64,000 bases of DNA from Ruegeria marisrubri (GCF_001507595.1 NZ_LQBQ01000034.1:1-64000); one strand, 5' to 3'; positions 34,812 to 45,695 are shown, counted from the stretch's first letter. Notes: generated from the letters alone by a model not told the origin. A program made the numbers and translations.

Positions 34812-35302
34812 CGGTAGGGCGCATCCAGTTCAAGGTTGCGGGCGATCTCGGCCTCCCAGCGTTCACCGTTCGAGAGGAGTTTCTCCTTGTCATAGAACAG
34901 CTCTTCGCGGGTTTCGGTGGCGAATTCGAAATTCGGCCCCTCGACGATCGCATCTACCGGGCAGGCTTCCTGACAGAAACCGCAATAGATGCACTTGGTC
35001 ATGTCGATGTCATAGCGCGTGGTGCGGCGGCTGCCGTCCTCGCGCGGCTCGGCGTCAATCGTGATGGCCTGCGCCGGGCAGATCGCCTCGCACAGTTTGC
35101 AGGCGATGCAGCGTTCCTCGCCGTTGGGATAGCGGCGCAGCGCGTGCTCACCCCGGAAACGCGGGGACAGAGGGCCCTTTTCGTGCGGATAGTTCACCGT
35201 GGCCTTGGGGGCGAAGAAGTACTTCAACCCCAGCTTCATGCCGACCCAGAAATCCTGGAGCAGGAAGTATTTGGCCGCGCGGGTATAGTCGATGTTTGCC
35301 AT
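34808..35302 (-). CDS. nuoI: NADH-quinone oxidoreductase subunit I
   Basis: This is a 164-residue peripheral-arm subunit carrying two [4Fe-4S] clusters: [16 protein letters not shown] and [16 protein letters not shown]. The N-terminal amphipathic helix and [16 protein letters not shown] are typical. The ATG at 35302 has good similarity from the first residue. A longer version would run into nuoH. It is two bases after nuoH. Confidence 0.97.
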   Translation of the reverse strand: MANIDYTRAAKYFLLQDFWVGMKLGLKYFFAPKATVNYPHEKGPLSPRFRGEHALRRYPNGEERCIACKLCEAICPAQAITIDAEPREDGSRRTTRYDIDMTKCIYCGFCQEACPVDAIVEGPNFEFATETREELFYDKEKLLSNGERWEAEIARNLELDAPYR

Positions 35303-35304
35303 TG

Positions 35305-36342
35305 TCAGCCTCCAACGCTCCAGCGGGCGAAGATGCCCCAGAACCAGTCGAATTTCGCCGCGAAGGAGACGAAGACCACCCACACCAGGCTGAACGGCAG
35401 GAAGACCTTCCAGCCCAGCCGCATCAGCTGGTCATAGCGGTAGCGGGGCGTGATCGCCTTGACCATCGCGAAGAGGAAGAAGAAGAACGCCATCTTGCCG
35501 ACCATCCACAGCACGCCATCGGGCAGGCCCGGGATCGGCGACAGCCAGCCGCCAAAGAACAGCAGCGAGGTCAGCGCGCACATCAGGAAGATGGCGATGT
35601 ATTCGCCCGCCATGAACAGCAGGAAGGGCGTGGCCGAATATTCGACCTGATAGCCGGCCACCAGTTCCGATTCAGCCTCGGGCAGGTCGAACGGGGGGCG
35701 GTTGGTTTCGGCCAGGGCCGAGATGAAGAACAGGAACACCATCGGGAAATGCGGCAGCCAGTACCAGCCGAAGAAGCCCCAGCCGGTGTCCTGAGCGCGC
35801 ACGATGTCGCCAAAGTTCATCGAACCGGTCGAGATGATCACGCCGATGATGATCAGGCCGATGGACACCTCGTAAGAGATCATCTGGGCGGCTGAACGCA
35901 GGCTCCCCAGGAACGGGTATTTCGAGTTCGACGCCCATCCCCCCATGATCACGCCGTAAACCTCAAGCGACGAGACGGCGAAGACATAGAGGATGGCCAC
36001 GTTGATATCCGACAGAACCCAGCCATCGTTGAACGGGATCACCGCCCAGGCGATCATCGCCAGCACAAAGGAGGTCAGCGGCGCAAGGATGAACACGGTG
36101 CGGTCGGCGCCGGCGGGAATGACCACCTCCTTGACCACGTATTTCAGCGCGTCGGCTACCGATTGCAGCAGGCCATAGACGCCCACCACGTTCGGGCCGC
36201 GGCGCATCTGGACCGCAGCCCAGATCTTGCGGTCGCCATAGACCAGGAAAAGGAGCGAGATCATCACGAAGGCAACAACTGCAAGCACTTGTGCCAGTAT
36301 GATCGCGGCGATGCCGACTGGGGTGTTAAAGAATTCAGCCAT
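35305..36342 (-). CDS. nuoH: NADH-quinone oxidoreductase subunit H
   Basis: This is a 345-residue membrane subunit forming part of the quinone chamber. Eight membrane segments and the conserved blocks [40 protein letters not shown] and [17 protein letters not shown] are present. It starts within the last codons of a small upstream frame. Confidence 0.97.
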   Translation of the reverse strand: MAEFFNTPVGIAAIILAQVLAVVAFVMISLLFLVYGDRKIWAAVQMRRGPNVVGVYGLLQSVADALKYVVKEVVIPAGADRTVFILAPLTSFVLAMIAWAVIPFNDGWVLSDINVAILYVFAVSSLEVYGVIMGGWASNSKYPFLGSLRSAAQMISYEVSIGLIIIGVIISTGSMNFGDIVRAQDTGWGFFGWYWLPHFPMVFLFFISALAETNRPPFDLPEAESELVAGYQVEYSATPFLLFMAGEYIAIFLMCALTSLLFFGGWLSPIPGLPDGVLWMVGKMAFFFFLFAMVKAITPRYRYDQLMRLGWKVFLPFSLVWVVFVSFAAKFDWFWGIFARWSVGG

Positions 36343-36586
36343 TGGTCCTCACACCGTGGGTATTCCGTTTTCCGCGCCTCTCGCGACCGGGTCCGAGACC
36401 GCCGGCCCGCAATTCTTGCGGCTTGGATGGCGCGTCGGTGTAAACAGCATCCGCCGCCCTTGCGCCACCCTCTTTGTTCAAAATCCGCGCCGTCCCGGGC
36501 ACGCCTGCCCGCGCGCGGCCCGCCATCGGCAGGCACGCCACCGGCGCGTTGCCGGCAGAAGGCGATATGACGGTCTGCAGGGTCAT
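36335..36586 (-). CDS. Small hypothetical protein between nuoG and nuoH
   Basis: This 83-residue frame exactly fills the space between nuoG and nuoH. Its ATG overlaps the nuoG stop (ATGA) and its end overlaps the nuoH start by eight bases. The protein is Ala/Gly/Arg-rich, basic, has no membrane span, and resembles nothing I know. The coupling on both sides supports translation, but composition leaves real doubt. Otherwise this is a 240-base untranslated spacer. Confidence 0.45.
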   Translation of the reverse strand: MTLQTVISPSAGNAPVACLPMAGRARAGVPGTARILNKEGGARAADAVYTDAPSKPQELRAGGLGPGRERRGKRNTHGVRTNG

Positions 36587-38568
36587 TCCGCCGCGATCTT
36601 CTGGTTGTTGCGCGCCTTTGCCAGCGCCGACAGTTCGGCCATCAGCTGCGAGGCCCGCGCAATCGGGTTGGTCAGGTAGAAATCCTTGATCGCATGACGG
36701 AAGGTCGCCTGACCCAGCGGTCCTTTTTCAAGCGGCTGGACCTCGTTGGCGGGAACTTCGTCGATATTGGCCAGGTGCGGAACTGCCTCGACCAGTTTGC
36801 GGCGCAGCTGTGCCAACGTGTCATAGGGCAGCGTCGCGTCCAGTTCAGCCGACAGGGCGCGCAGAATGGCCCAGTTCTCCTTGGCTTCGCCCGGAGCGAA
36901 CCCGGCACGCATCGCCAGTTGCGGGCGGCCTTCGGTGTTCACGAACAGACCGTTTTCCTCGGTATAGGCCGCACCCGGCAGGATCACGTCTGCGCGGTGT
37001 GCGCCCCGGTCGCCGTGGCTGCCCTGGTAGATGACGAAGGGTCCGGCGTCGATTTCGACCTCGTCCGCGCCCAGGCTGTAGATCACCTCGGCACCCTCGA
37101 TCGCGGCCTCCATGCCACCTTCGGTGACAGCGCCAACGTCCATGGCGCCGACGCGCGACGCGGCGGTGTGCAGCACCAGCATCCGACCCGACAGCGCCTG
37201 CGCGGCGGCCAGAACGGCCAGGCCATCAGCTTCGCGCACTGCACCCTGCCCGACGATCACGATGGCCCCTTCCGAGGCCGTCGCCTTGGCCAGCGCCTCG
37301 CGGTCATCGCCGAGATGCTCGTATTCATAGGTCAGGTCGGCGGCCGGGCCGATCACCTTGACGGTAGCACCAGCCAGCCATGCCTTGCGAATGCGGGCGT
37401 TCAGAACCGGCGCTTCGTCGCGCGGGTTCGAGCCGATCAGGATGATTTCCTTGGCGGTGTCAATCTCTTCGATCGCCACATTGCCGACATAGCCCGAGCG
37501 GTTGCCGATCGGCAGACGCGCGTTGTCGGTGCGGCATTCCACCTGGCCGCCCAGCCCCTCGATCAACTGCTTGAGGGCAAAAGCGGCCTCGACCGGGGCC
37601 AGATCACCGATCAGGCCGGCGACCTTCTTGCCCTTCATCGCCGCGGCGGCAGCCGACAGCGCCTCGGACCAGCTGGCCTTGCGCAGCTTGCCATTCTCGC
37701 GGATGTAGGGGCTGTCCAGACGCTGACGGCGCAGGCCGTCCCAGACGAAACGGGTCTTGTCGGAAATCCATTCCTCGTTCACGCCATCATGGTTGCGCGG
37801 CAGGATGCGCTTGACCTCGCGGCCCTTGGTATCGACGCGGATGTTCGAGCCCAGCGCATCCATCACGTCGATGGTCTCGGTCTTGGTCAGTTCCCACGGA
37901 CGCGCGGTGAAGGCATAGGGCTTGGACGTCAGCGCCCCCACCGGGCACAGGTCGATGATGTTGCCCTGCAGGTTCGAATCCAGCGTCTGGTTCAGGTAGG
38001 ACGTGATCTCGGCATCCTCGCCACGGCCGGTCTGGCCCATCTGGTTGATCCCTGCCACCTCGGTGGTGAAGCGCACACAGCGTGTGCACGAGATGCAGCG
38101 GGTCATCGCGGTCGAAACCAGAGGCCCGAGATCCAGGTCGTCAACCGCGCGCTTGGCTTCCTTGAAGCGGGTTCCGGACAGACCATAGGCCATCGCCTGA
38201 TCCTGCAGGTCGCATTCGCCGCCCTGGTCGCAGATCGGGCAGTCCAGCGGGTGGTTGATGAGCATGAACTCCATCACCCCCTCGCGGGCCTTCTTGACCA
38301 TGGGAGAGTTGGTCTTGACCACGGGCGGCTGGCCTTCCGGGCCGGGGCGCAGGTCGCGCACCTGCATCGCGCACGAGGCCGCCGGTTTCGGCGGGCCGCC
38401 CACGACCTCGACAAGGCACATGCGGCAGTTGCCCGCGATCGACAGACGCTCGTGATAGCAGAAGCGCGGCACCTCGACGCCGGCCTGTTCACAGGCCTGG
38501 ATCAGGGTCATCGCCCCATCCACTTCGATCTCTATGCCGTCGATGTTGATCTTGCGAAGGTCAGACAT
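36583..38568 (-). CDS. nuoG: NADH-quinone oxidoreductase subunit G
   Basis: This is a 661-residue subunit, the large iron-sulfur protein of the NADH module. The N-terminal [2Fe-2S] domain has [18 protein letters not shown]. Next come the His-ligated cluster [15 protein letters not shown] and the [10 protein letters not shown] [4Fe-4S] cluster with [10 protein letters not shown]. The rest is a molybdopterin-oxidoreductase-like domain without cofactor. The start at 38568 gives [18 protein letters not shown]. It follows DUF5333 by five bases. Confidence 0.97.
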   Translation of the reverse strand: MSDLRKINIDGIEIEVDGAMTLIQACEQAGVEVPRFCYHERLSIAGNCRMCLVEVVGGPPKPAASCAMQVRDLRPGPEGQPPVVKTNSPMVKKAREGVMEFMLINHPLDCPICDQGGECDLQDQAMAYGLSGTRFKEAKRAVDDLDLGPLVSTAMTRCISCTRCVRFTTEVAGINQMGQTGRGEDAEITSYLNQTLDSNLQGNIIDLCPVGALTSKPYAFTARPWELTKTETIDVMDALGSNIRVDTKGREVKRILPRNHDGVNEEWISDKTRFVWDGLRRQRLDSPYIRENGKLRKASWSEALSAAAAAMKGKKVAGLIGDLAPVEAAFALKQLIEGLGGQVECRTDNARLPIGNRSGYVGNVAIEEIDTAKEIILIGSNPRDEAPVLNARIRKAWLAGATVKVIGPAADLTYEYEHLGDDREALAKATASEGAIVIVGQGAVREADGLAVLAAAQALSGRMLVLHTAASRVGAMDVGAVTEGGMEAAIEGAEVIYSLGADEVEIDAGPFVIYQGSHGDRGAHRADVILPGAAYTEENGLFVNTEGRPQLAMRAGFAPGEAKENWAILRALSAELDATLPYDTLAQLRRKLVEAVPHLANIDEVPANEVQPLEKGPLGQATFRHAIKDFYLTNPIARASQLMAELSALAKARNNQKIAAE

Positions 38569-38573
38569 GGCTT

Positions 38574-39029
38574 TCAATTCGCCCTCAAATACACGCCGAT
38601 CGCGCTGTTTCTTTCGATTTCCGCACGCCCCAGCGCACAGAATGTTTCCGGTTTTTCGTAAGAGACGCCGTGCCGGGCAAGAAACGCCTCACCCTTGGCC
38701 CGCATCCGCGCCTTTTCCGCGTCGGATTCGACATAGGCCCGAATTTCAGCGTCCGAGTAGCCCAGCCTGTTCGCCTTGGACCGCAAGTTCCACATCACCC
38801 CGATCGCCTTCATCCGGCGCCCGCTGATGTCGCCGCACAGGTCCGAAATCTCTTTTGCGACCGCGATGTAGTAGAGCTCGTCATCGATCTCCTTGACTTC
38901 GCGCAAGGGCGGCTTGGCCTGAGCCGCCGCCGGCCCAAGCAGCATCGCGGCCAGCAGCACAGCCTTGACGGCACAGCCTGCAGTCAGCGCAGCTGCCCGG
39001 TGGCAAGGATATGCGGCGCGGCGGATCAT
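38574..39029 (-). CDS. DUF5333 family exported protein
   Basis: This is a 151-residue protein with a long signal peptide ending LLGPAAAQA and a mature part matching DUF5333 of Rhodobacterales ([20 protein letters not shown], then [19 protein letters not shown]). Two cysteines (LCGD, TFCAL) could form a disulfide. The ATG overlaps the preceding lipoprotein stop by four bases. It is one of three non-nuo genes in a row between nuoF and nuoG. Function unknown. Confidence 0.85.
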   Translation of the reverse strand: MIRRAAYPCHRAAALTAGCAVKAVLLAAMLLGPAAAQAKPPLREVKEIDDELYYIAVAKEISDLCGDISGRRMKAIGVMWNLRSKANRLGYSDAEIRAYVESDAEKARMRAKGEAFLARHGVSYEKPETFCALGRAEIERNSAIGVYLRAN

Positions 39030-39397
39030 GGTCTCTGGCAGGTTCCCGCGAAGGTCAGAGTATCATCGACGACCCGCAGTTGCTGGGGCTCGGTGTCCGG
39101 CCCGACCTTCCACTTGATGCGGGAGGTGCCGTAATTCTCGATGCAGTAACGCGTCCCGGCATAGCGGCCGGCTTCGCGCGCACCGTCGAGCGAGGCGGAT
39201 ACGTCATCGACCCGGACGGTGAAGTCCGCAAGAGTGACCCGCTTGTCCACCACCTTGGCCTTGGTCTTGAAGTAGTGGCCATCGAACAGGATCCGGTCCT
39301 CCTTGCTCTGCCCGCATCCCGCGACAAGCGCGAGTACGGCAAGCGCCCCCACCGCCCTCGCTGACCAGAGCCTGCGATATGTTTCACATCCGATCAA
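39026..39397 (-). CDS. Small lipoprotein in nuo operon
   Basis: This is a roughly 123-residue predicted lipoprotein with a lipobox LVAGC after the hydrophobic GALAVLALVAG. The mature part is FDGHYFKTKAKVVDKRVTLA and ends with RYCIENYGTSRIKWKVG. I do not recognise the family. The TTG at 39397 overlaps the MAPEG stop (TTGA) and gives a normal signal peptide. A GTG further in, just before the hydrophobic stretch, is an alternative. The four-base overlaps on both sides place it firmly in the operon. Confidence 0.75.
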   Translation of the reverse strand: MIGCETYRRLWSARAVGALAVLALVAGCGQSKEDRILFDGHYFKTKAKVVDKRVTLADFTVRVDDVSASLDGAREAGRYAGTRYCIENYGTSRIKWKVGPDTEPQQLRVVDDTLTFAGTCQRP

Positions 39398-39810
39398 AAC
39401 GCAGCCACCAATGCCAGAATTGCCAGACCGACCATGCAGGCCCACCCGGCCACATAGAAAACCGAACGAAGGCCGCTATGCGGTTTGCCGATGCCGCGCA
39501 GGTGCACGATCAGCATCGCGACACGGGCCACCAACGCCAGTGAGGCCAGCAGATTGACCCAGAACGGGTTCGCACCCAACAGGATCGCCGCCAGCGTCAC
39601 GGCCAGAAAGGCCGGCAGCGTTTCGGTGCCGTTCAGATAGGCGCGGTTCAGGCGATAGGCCTTGTCCGAATAATCCTGCTCGGGCGTGGCGCCGGGCGCC
39701 AGCCCCCTGCCCTGCTTGGCCAGTGCCGAAAACGGCGACAGGGCCAGAACCAGCAAGGCAAAGATCACCAGTGAGGCGATCGCGTGGGTATATTCGGCAA
39801 CCAACTGCAT
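39394..39810 (-). CDS. MAPEG family membrane protein
   Basis: This is a 138-residue protein with four hydrophobic segments and the MAPEG pattern (AYRLNRAYLNGTETLPAFLA, then LASLALVARVAMLIVHLRG). Eukaryotic MAPEG proteins act on glutathione and eicosanoids; bacterial roles are mostly unknown. It sits five bases after nuoF and is coupled to the small lipoprotein. Confidence 0.87.
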   Translation of the reverse strand: MQLVAEYTHAIASLVIFALLVLALSPFSALAKQGRGLAPGATPEQDYSDKAYRLNRAYLNGTETLPAFLAVTLAAILLGANPFWVNLLASLALVARVAMLIVHLRGIGKPHSGLRSVFYVAGWACMVGLAILALVAAF

Positions 39811-39815
39811 TCGGG

Positions 39816-41114
39816 TTACTCCGCAGCCATCGCGCCCATGCGGCCCGATTTCTGGGCCTTGATGCGATCCTCGATCTCTTCGCGGAAGTTGCGGATCAGG
39901 CCCTGGATCGGCCAGGCCGCCGCGTCACCGAGGGCGCAGATCGTGTGGCCTTCGACCTGTTTGGTCACGTCGAACAGCATGTCGATCTCTTCCAACTCGG
40001 CCTCGCCGCGCACCAGGCGGTCCATCACCCGCATCATCCAGCCGGTGCCCTCGCGGCACGGCGTGCATTGACCACAGCTTTCGTGCTTGTAGAATTTGGA
40101 CAGACGCCAGATCGCCTTGATGATGTCGGTCTGCTTGTCCATCACGATCACTGCGGCGGTGCCGAGGCCCGAGCCCAGTTCGTTCCGAAGATAGTCGAAA
40201 TCCATGATCGCATCGCGCATGTTCTCGCCGCGCACGCAGGGCACGGACGAACCACCGGGGATCACCGCCAGCAGATTGTCCCAGCCGCCGCGAACGCCGC
40301 CGCAATGCTTTTCGATCAGTTCCTCGAAGGAAATCGACATCGCCTCTTCGACGACGCAGGGGTTGTTGACGTGACCCGAGATGGCGAACAGCTTGGTGCC
40401 CGAGTTGTTGGCGCGGCCGAAACCGGCGAACCACTCGGCGCCACGACGCAGGATGGTGGGCACGACGGCGATGGATTCCACGTTGTTCACGGTGGTCGGA
40501 CAGCCATACAGGCCCGCGCCCGCCGGGAACGGCGGCTTCATGCGCGGCATGCCCTTCTTGCCTTCAAGGCTTTCGATCAGGGCGGTTTCCTCGCCGCAGA
40601 TATAGGCGCCTGCGCCATGATGCAGATAAAGGTCGAAATCCCAGCCCGAACCAGCTGCGTTCTTGCCCAGCAGTCCCGCGTCATAGGCTTCGTCGATCGC
40701 GGCCTGCAGGGCTTCGCGTTCGCGGATGTACTCGCCACGGATGTAGATGTAGCAGGTATGCGCATTCATCGCGAAAGACGCGATCAGGCAGCCCTCGATC
40801 AGCGTGTGCGGATCGTGGCGCATGATCTCGCGGTCCTTGCAGGTGCCGGGCTCCGACTCGTCGGCGTTCACCACCAGGTAAGCCGGCCGGCCATCGCTTT
40901 CCTTGGGCATGAAAGACCATTTCAGACCCGTCGGAAAGCCCGCGCCGCCGCGGCCGCGCAGACCGCTGTCCTTCATCGTCTGGATGATCCAGTCGCGCCC
41001 CTTGGCGATGATGTCGGCGGTGCCGTCCCAATGACCACGGGCCTGCGCGCCCTTCAGGCTGCGCTCATGCATCCCGTAGATATTGGTAAAGATCCTGTCC
41101 TGATCCTTCAGCAT
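39816..41114 (-). CDS. nuoF: NADH-quinone oxidoreductase subunit F
   Basis: This is a 432-residue NADH-oxidising flavoprotein of complex I. It has the NADH loop [15 protein letters not shown], the FMN region [19 protein letters not shown], and the [4Fe-4S] ligands in [14 protein letters not shown] with a later Cys ([13 protein letters not shown]). It is downstream of the DUF5337 gene by six bases. Confidence 0.97.
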   Translation of the reverse strand: MLKDQDRIFTNIYGMHERSLKGAQARGHWDGTADIIAKGRDWIIQTMKDSGLRGRGGAGFPTGLKWSFMPKESDGRPAYLVVNADESEPGTCKDREIMRHDPHTLIEGCLIASFAMNAHTCYIYIRGEYIREREALQAAIDEAYDAGLLGKNAAGSGWDFDLYLHHGAGAYICGEETALIESLEGKKGMPRMKPPFPAGAGLYGCPTTVNNVESIAVVPTILRRGAEWFAGFGRANNSGTKLFAISGHVNNPCVVEEAMSISFEELIEKHCGGVRGGWDNLLAVIPGGSSVPCVRGENMRDAIMDFDYLRNELGSGLGTAAVIVMDKQTDIIKAIWRLSKFYKHESCGQCTPCREGTGWMMRVMDRLVRGEAELEEIDMLFDVTKQVEGHTICALGDAAAWPIQGLIRNFREEIEDRIKAQKSGRMGAMAAE

Positions 41115-41120
41115 GCTTGC

Positions 41121-41348
41121 CTACCTTTGGCTGTCCTGACGCATGCGCCAGAGTTGAAAAATGTTGATCACCGCATAGATGAGACCGGCCAGCGCGGCAA
41201 AATCGAACAGCAGCGCAAAGCGGCCCGGCAATTCCAGCGCGGGGCCGATGAAAAGGGTCAGCGCAAGCCAAGCCACCATGGTCACGGCAATGACCAGTCC
41301 GATGTGGCGGCCCTTGCGGGCTATGGCGTGTTCCCTGTCCGTGCTCAT
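41121..41348 (-). CDS. DUF5337 small membrane protein
   Basis: This is a 75-residue protein with a basic N-terminus (REHAIARKGRH) and two membrane spans (IGLVIAVTMVAWLALTLFIG and FALLFDFAALAGLIYAVINI), ending with a basic tail. It matches DUF5337, which I associate with the nuoE-nuoF gap in Rhodobacterales. It may be an accessory or assembly subunit of complex I. This is an inference from position. Confidence 0.85.
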   Translation of the reverse strand: MSTDREHAIARKGRHIGLVIAVTMVAWLALTLFIGPALELPGRFALLFDFAALAGLIYAVINIFQLWRMRQDSQR

Positions 41349-41410
41349 CGCTTCCGGCTCATCCCGACGCCCCCGGAAAGGAAGCGTCCCTAGTTTCCAG
41401 TGTCCAAGGT

Positions 41411-42586
41411 CTACTCGTCGTAGATCCCTTCCTTCTTGGCCCGTTTGGCGAACTCGGTTTCTTCACCCGCCGCCAGGCTGGCTGCCTGTTCTATCCAATT
41501 GTCCCGTTCGATCCGGCCCTTGAAGCTCAGCCGCTCGTCCACCCAGGCTACTTGATCAGGAGTCCAGGCCGCGATCTGGTCGAAATGGAAAATTCCCAGA
41601 TCGTTCAGCTTCTCCTCCAGCTTGGGGCCAACGCCCTTCAAAAGCTTCAGATCGTCAGCTCCGCCCTCGCGGGCCGCTTTCAACAGCGGCGGCTGGCCTT
41701 CTTCGGCTTCAGTGGTCGTAGTGCCTTCGTAGCGCCAGGTTCCCTTGCGGGCGGCCAGTTCCTCCTGCCCCGGCAGCGGCGCAGACGGCTTGACCTTGGG
41801 CGCTTCGACCTTGGCCGCCGGCGCGGGCTCCTTTTTCGGCGCGGCCTTGGGTTTCGCCTTGGCCGCAGGCTTGGGCTTGTCCTTGAGCCACGGTGTCAGC
41901 AACGGCACCTCGGTCCCGTCGATCCGCTTGACGGTATCGCCGAGTTCCACCGCAAGCTGGACGCTGGCGTTGTACTGGGTCTTGCCGCTTTCATACTCCG
42001 TCAGACTGGTCAGCCCCTTGAGCGGCTCTGCCCCGTAGCGGCCGTTCTGCGGACCCGGCACCGGAACCTTGCCGGCGGCCAGATCATCGATGATCTGCGC
42101 GAACTTTTCAGCGGTCAGGTCTTCGTAGTAGTCCTTGCCGATCTGGGCCATGGGCGCGTTCGTGCACGAACCGAGGCATTCCACCTCTTCCCACGAAAAC
42201 TTGCCGTCCGCCGAAACAGTATGCGGCTTTTCGGCGATCTTTTCCTTGCAGACGGCGATCAGGTCCTCGGCGCCGCAGATCATGCACGAGGTCGTGCCGC
42301 AAACCTGAATATGCGCAATGGAACCAACTGGCTGCAGCTGGAACATGAAGTAGAACGAGGCCACCTCGAGCGCCCGGATATAGGCCATGTCCAGCATGTC
42401 GGCCACATATTCGATCGCCGGGCGCGACAGCCAGCCTTCCTGCTCCTGCGCACGCCAGAGCAGCGGAATGATCGCGCTGGCCTGGCGGCCTTCGGGATAC
42501 TTGGTGATCTGCGCCTCGGCCCAGGCCTGATTGGCGGGCGTAAAGGCGAAACTTTCGGGTTGTTCGTGATGCAGGCGGCGGAGCAT
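41411..42586 (-). CDS. nuoE: NADH-quinone oxidoreductase subunit E with C-terminal helix-hairpin-helix extension
   Basis: This is a 391-residue protein. The first 170 residues are a normal NuoE with [2Fe-2S] ligands in [10 protein letters not shown] and CLGSCTNAP. Beyond that is an unusual tail: a linker, a Lys/Ala/Pro-rich stretch ([20 protein letters not shown]), and a terminal helix-hairpin-helix-type domain, [20 protein letters not shown] followed by [18 protein letters not shown]. Typical NuoE is about 160-240 residues. The start overlaps the nuoD stop (TAATG). Confidence 0.96.
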   Translation of the reverse strand: MLRRLHHEQPESFAFTPANQAWAEAQITKYPEGRQASAIIPLLWRAQEQEGWLSRPAIEYVADMLDMAYIRALEVASFYFMFQLQPVGSIAHIQVCGTTSCMICGAEDLIAVCKEKIAEKPHTVSADGKFSWEEVECLGSCTNAPMAQIGKDYYEDLTAEKFAQIIDDLAAGKVPVPGPQNGRYGAEPLKGLTSLTEYESGKTQYNASVQLAVELGDTVKRIDGTEVPLLTPWLKDKPKPAAKAKPKAAPKKEPAPAAKVEAPKVKPSAPLPGQEELAARKGTWRYEGTTTTEAEEGQPPLLKAAREGGADDLKLLKGVGPKLEEKLNDLGIFHFDQIAAWTPDQVAWVDERLSFKGRIERDNWIEQAASLAAGEETEFAKRAKKEGIYDE

Positions 42587-43803
42587 TAGCGGTCAATCTC
42601 TCCAAAAACGACGTCCATGGTTCCGATGATGGCCGCGACGTCGGCCAGTTGATGGCCCTTGGCGACGTGATCCATGGCTTGCAGGTGCAGGTATCCGGGC
42701 GCGCGCAGCTTGGCGCGATACGGCTTGTTGGTGCCGTCGGCGACAAGATAGACCCCGAACTCGCCCTTGGGCGCTTCGACGGCGGCATAGACCTCGCCCG
42801 CGGGCACGTGGAACCCTTCGGTATACAGCTTGAAGTGATGGATCAGGCTTTCCATCGAGGTCTTCATGTCCGACCGTTTCGGCGGCGTGATCTTGCCACG
42901 GGCCAGAACGTCACCGGGGCAGTCGCGCAGCTTGGCGATGGCCTGACGGATGATCGAGATCGACTGGCGCATCTCCTCCATGCGGACGAGATAGCGATCA
43001 TAGCAGTCGCCGTTCTTGCCGACGGGGATCTGGAACTCGAACTCATCGTAGCATTCATAGGGCTGGGCCCGGCGCAGGTCCCAAGCCAGGCCCGAGCCGC
43101 GCACCATCACACCCGAAAACCCGTATTTCTGGATATCGTCCTCGGTCACCACACCGATATCGCAGTTGCGCTGCTTGAAAATGCGGTTTTCCGACAGCAG
43201 GCCGTCGATATCGTCCAGAACGTTCGGGAATTCGTGGCTCCAGGCCTCGATATCGTCCAACAGTTCCGGCGGCAGGTCCTGATGCACACCACCGGGGCGG
43301 AAATAGGCCGCGTGCAGGCGCGCGCCGCAGGCCCGCTCATAGAACACCATCAGCTTTTCACGCTCTTCAAAACCCCAGAGCGGCGGGGTCAGCGCGCCCA
43401 CGTCCATCGCCTGCGTGGTCACGTTCAGCAAATGGTTCAGAATGCGGCCGATTTCCGAATACAGAACCCGGATCAGCGAGGCGCGGCGCGGCACCTCGAC
43501 CCCGGTCAGCTTCTCGATGGCCAGACACCAGGCGTGTTCCTGGTTCATCGGCGCGACATAGTCGAGACGGTCGAAATACGGCAGGTTCTGCAGGTAGGTG
43601 CGGCTTTCCATCAGCTTCTCGGTGCCGCGGTGCAGCAGGCCGATATGCGGGTCGCAGCGTTCGACGATCTCGCCGTCCAGTTCCAGCACCAGACGCAACA
43701 CGCCGTGGGCCGCAGGGTGCTGCGGGCCGAAGTTGATGTTGAAGTTGCGGATCTTCTGCTCGCCCGTCAGAGCGTCTTCGAAGCCCTTGCCGCCATCCAT
43801 CAT
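42586..43803 (-). CDS. nuoD: NADH-quinone oxidoreductase subunit D
   Basis: This is a 405-residue 49-kDa-type subunit lining the quinone site. Conserved are [34 protein letters not shown], and the C-terminal ATIE-type end replaced by [13 protein letters not shown] as usual for NuoD. The ATG at 43803 overlaps the stop of a small upstream gene (ATGA). An ATG three bases on is equally good. Confidence 0.97.
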   Translation of the reverse strand: MMDGGKGFEDALTGEQKIRNFNINFGPQHPAAHGVLRLVLELDGEIVERCDPHIGLLHRGTEKLMESRTYLQNLPYFDRLDYVAPMNQEHAWCLAIEKLTGVEVPRRASLIRVLYSEIGRILNHLLNVTTQAMDVGALTPPLWGFEEREKLMVFYERACGARLHAAYFRPGGVHQDLPPELLDDIEAWSHEFPNVLDDIDGLLSENRIFKQRNCDIGVVTEDDIQKYGFSGVMVRGSGLAWDLRRAQPYECYDEFEFQIPVGKNGDCYDRYLVRMEEMRQSISIIRQAIAKLRDCPGDVLARGKITPPKRSDMKTSMESLIHHFKLYTEGFHVPAGEVYAAVEAPKGEFGVYLVADGTNKPYRAKLRAPGYLHLQAMDHVAKGHQLADVAAIIGTMDVVFGEIDR

Positions 43804-44012
43804 CGTGTCTCTCCTGTCCGGGGATCACCCCCGGCTGTTCCATTCGCGCCGGACCGGTCCGGCAAGCGAGGGCCTAAGCGCCGCCCCCGGTTTTTCTTTT
43901 TTGCCTCGGCCCGGACACGGACCCTTTCGGCTTCTGCCGCTTTCACCGCCGCCCCGGCCAACAACGCGCCCAGAGCCCCAATGACAACCAGTTCTCCAAG
44001 CAACGTCAGCAT
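43800..44012 (-). CDS. Small hypothetical protein (70 aa) upstream of nuoD
   Basis: This is a 70-residue protein with one N-terminal membrane helix ([20 protein letters not shown]) and a basic Arg/Lys-rich tail. Its stop overlaps the nuoD start by four bases, and its start comes one base after the stop of the 57-residue gene (TGAGATG). Both junctions suggest translational coupling. No family recognised. Confidence 0.65.
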   Translation of the reverse strand: MLTLLGELVVIGALGALLAGAAVKAAEAERVRVRAEAKKKNRGRRLGPRLPDRSGANGTAGGDPRTGETR

Positions 44013-44013
44013 C

Positions 44014-44187
44014 TCAGCGGCGCTCCAGTTCCTGCAGCTTCAAGCCCATCCACCACAAAAGGGCGATCGTGCCGAAGGGAACCAGACAGGCCAGCGCCCA
44101 GTATTTGTTGATCCCGAAGAACGGCAACAGCTTTACCATCGGGATGATTGTCAGCGCCGAAAGGATCAGCCACCAGATGCCGCCCAT
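44014..44187 (-). CDS. Small membrane protein (57 aa) between nuoC and nuoD
   Basis: This is a 57-residue protein starting MGGIWWLILSALTIIPMVKL, with a second hydrophobic segment (WALACLVPFGTIALLWWMG) and ending LKLQELERR. It has two predicted membrane spans. Its ATG directly abuts the nuoC stop (TAAATG), and its stop is one base from the next start. Short length means automatic annotation easily misses it. It may be an accessory complex I protein. Confidence 0.75.
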   Translation of the reverse strand: MGGIWWLILSALTIIPMVKLLPFFGINKYWALACLVPFGTIALLWWMGLKLQELERR

Positions 44188-44793
44188 TTACTTGGTCTCC
44201 TGCTTTTCATCCCCCGGCAGAATGTAGTTTGCACCCTCCCACGGGCTCATGAAGTCGAACTGGCGGTATTCCTGAACCAGCGAGACCGGCTCATAGACAA
44301 CGCGCTTCTGCGCTTCGTCATAGCGCACCTCGGTGTAACCGGTGGTCGGGAAATCCTTGCGCAGCGGATATCCTCGGAACCCATAGTCGGTCAGGATGCG
44401 CCGCAGGTCAGGGTGGCCCGAGAACAGGATGCCGAACATGTCGAACACTTCGCGCTCGAACCAGTTGGCCGAAGGGTGCACATCGACGATCGAGGGCACC
44501 ATCTCGTCCTCACGGATCGAGACCCGCAGCCGGATGCGATGGTTCTGATACATCGAGAGAAAGTGATAGACGACGTCGAACCGCTTGGCCCGCTCGGGAT
44601 AGTCCACTGCAGTGATGTCCACGAGGGTCGAAAACTTGCAGTTCTGATCAGACTTCAGATACTCGACGAATTCGACCAGGTTTGACGGGGCCACATCGAC
44701 GTTCAGTTCACCAAAGCTCACGTCCCATGACAGAACGCAGTCGGGCCGCTTGATCTCGATCAGCGCGCCAAGTTCCTTGAGTGCTTCGCTCAT
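44188..44793 (-). CDS. nuoC: NADH-quinone oxidoreductase subunit C
   Basis: This is a 201-residue 30-kDa-type subunit of the hydrophilic arm. Conserved are [20 protein letters not shown] and [19 protein letters not shown], and the C-terminal [12 protein letters not shown]. It is separate from nuoD, unlike the fused nuoCD of enterobacteria. It follows nuoB by 12 bases. Confidence 0.97.
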   Translation of the reverse strand: MSEALKELGALIEIKRPDCVLSWDVSFGELNVDVAPSNLVEFVEYLKSDQNCKFSTLVDITAVDYPERAKRFDVVYHFLSMYQNHRIRLRVSIREDEMVPSIVDVHPSANWFEREVFDMFGILFSGHPDLRRILTDYGFRGYPLRKDFPTTGYTEVRYDEAQKRVVYEPVSLVQEYRQFDFMSPWEGANYILPGDEKQETK

Positions 44794-44805
44794 CGGGGTC
44801 CCTCC

Positions 44806-45339
44806 TCAGCGCACGATGGTGCCGGTGCGGCGGATCTTGCGTTGCAGTTGCAACAGACCATAGAGCAGCGCCTCGGCGGTCGGCGGGCAGCCGGGAACGT
44901 AGATGTCCACCGGAACGATGCGGTCGCAGCCGCGCACCACCGAATAGGAATAGTGATAATACCCGCCACCATTGGCGCAGGAGCCCATCGAGACCACATA
45001 GCGCGGCTCGGGCATCTGGTCGTAGACCTTGCGCAGAGCGGGGGCCATCTTGTTGGTCAGGGTGCCTGCCACGATCATCACGTCCGACTGGCGCGGGGAT
45101 GCACGCGGCGCAATACCAAACCGCTCGGCGTCATAGCGCGGCATCGAGGTATGCATCATCTCGACCGCGCAGCAGGCGAGGCCGAAGGTCATCCAGTGCA
45201 GCGAGCCGGTGCGCGCCCAGTTGATGATGTCCTCGGTCGAGGTCAGCAGGAAACCCTTGTCCTGCAACTCGGCATTCAGAGCCTGGGTGGCGACTTCCTT
45301 GTCCACTCCGGCCGTGTTGGCCCCGGTCATCACTCCCAT
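44806..45339 (-). CDS. nuoB: NADH-quinone oxidoreductase subunit B
   Basis: This is a 177-residue subunit holding cluster N2, the last iron-sulfur cluster before quinone. The tandem CC motif is [14 protein letters not shown], with [18 protein letters not shown] and [14 protein letters not shown]. The ATG at 45339 overlaps the nuoA stop and has AAGGGG upstream. The next ATG (45330) is an alternative start. Confidence 0.97.
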   Translation of the reverse strand: MGVMTGANTAGVDKEVATQALNAELQDKGFLLTSTEDIINWARTGSLHWMTFGLACCAVEMMHTSMPRYDAERFGIAPRASPRQSDVMIVAGTLTNKMAPALRKVYDQMPEPRYVVSMGSCANGGGYYHYSYSVVRGCDRIVPVDIYVPGCPPTAEALLYGLLQLQRKIRRTGTIVR

Positions 45340-45695
45340 TCCAGGGCCCCTTTCTTCCATTCATAGGCAAAGCCGATGGTCAGCACCGCCAGGAATACCA
45401 TCATCGACCAGAAGCTCACGTCGCTGAGATCCTTGAAGCCCACGGCCCAGGGAAACAGCATGGCGATTTCGAGGTCGAAGATGATGAAGAGGATCGAGAC
45501 CAGATAGAACCGGACATCGAATTTCATCCGGGCGTCATCGAATGCGTTGAAGCCGCATTCATAGGCGCTGACCTTTTCGGGGTCGGGATTGCGGACGGCG
45601 AGAACGACAGCCGCGAGAATCAGGACGATACCAAGGCCGACGGCTACGGCCAGAAACACCAGGATCGGGAGATATTCCCGCAACAGCTCTTCCAC
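45330..45695 (-). CDS. nuoA: NADH-quinone oxidoreductase subunit A
   Basis: This is a 121-residue membrane subunit with three helices and the conserved loop [20 protein letters not shown], then [20 protein letters not shown] chose the GTG at 45695 because AAGGAG lies in front at good spacing and the length matches the family. An upstream in-frame start would add about 30 residues of unlikely sequence. First gene of the nuo operon. Confidence 0.95.
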   Translation of the reverse strand: MEELLREYLPILVFLAVAVGLGIVLILAAVVLAVRNPDPEKVSAYECGFNAFDDARMKFDVRFYLVSILFIIFDLEIAMLFPWAVGFKDLSDVSFWSMMVFLAVLTIGFAYEWKKGALEWE

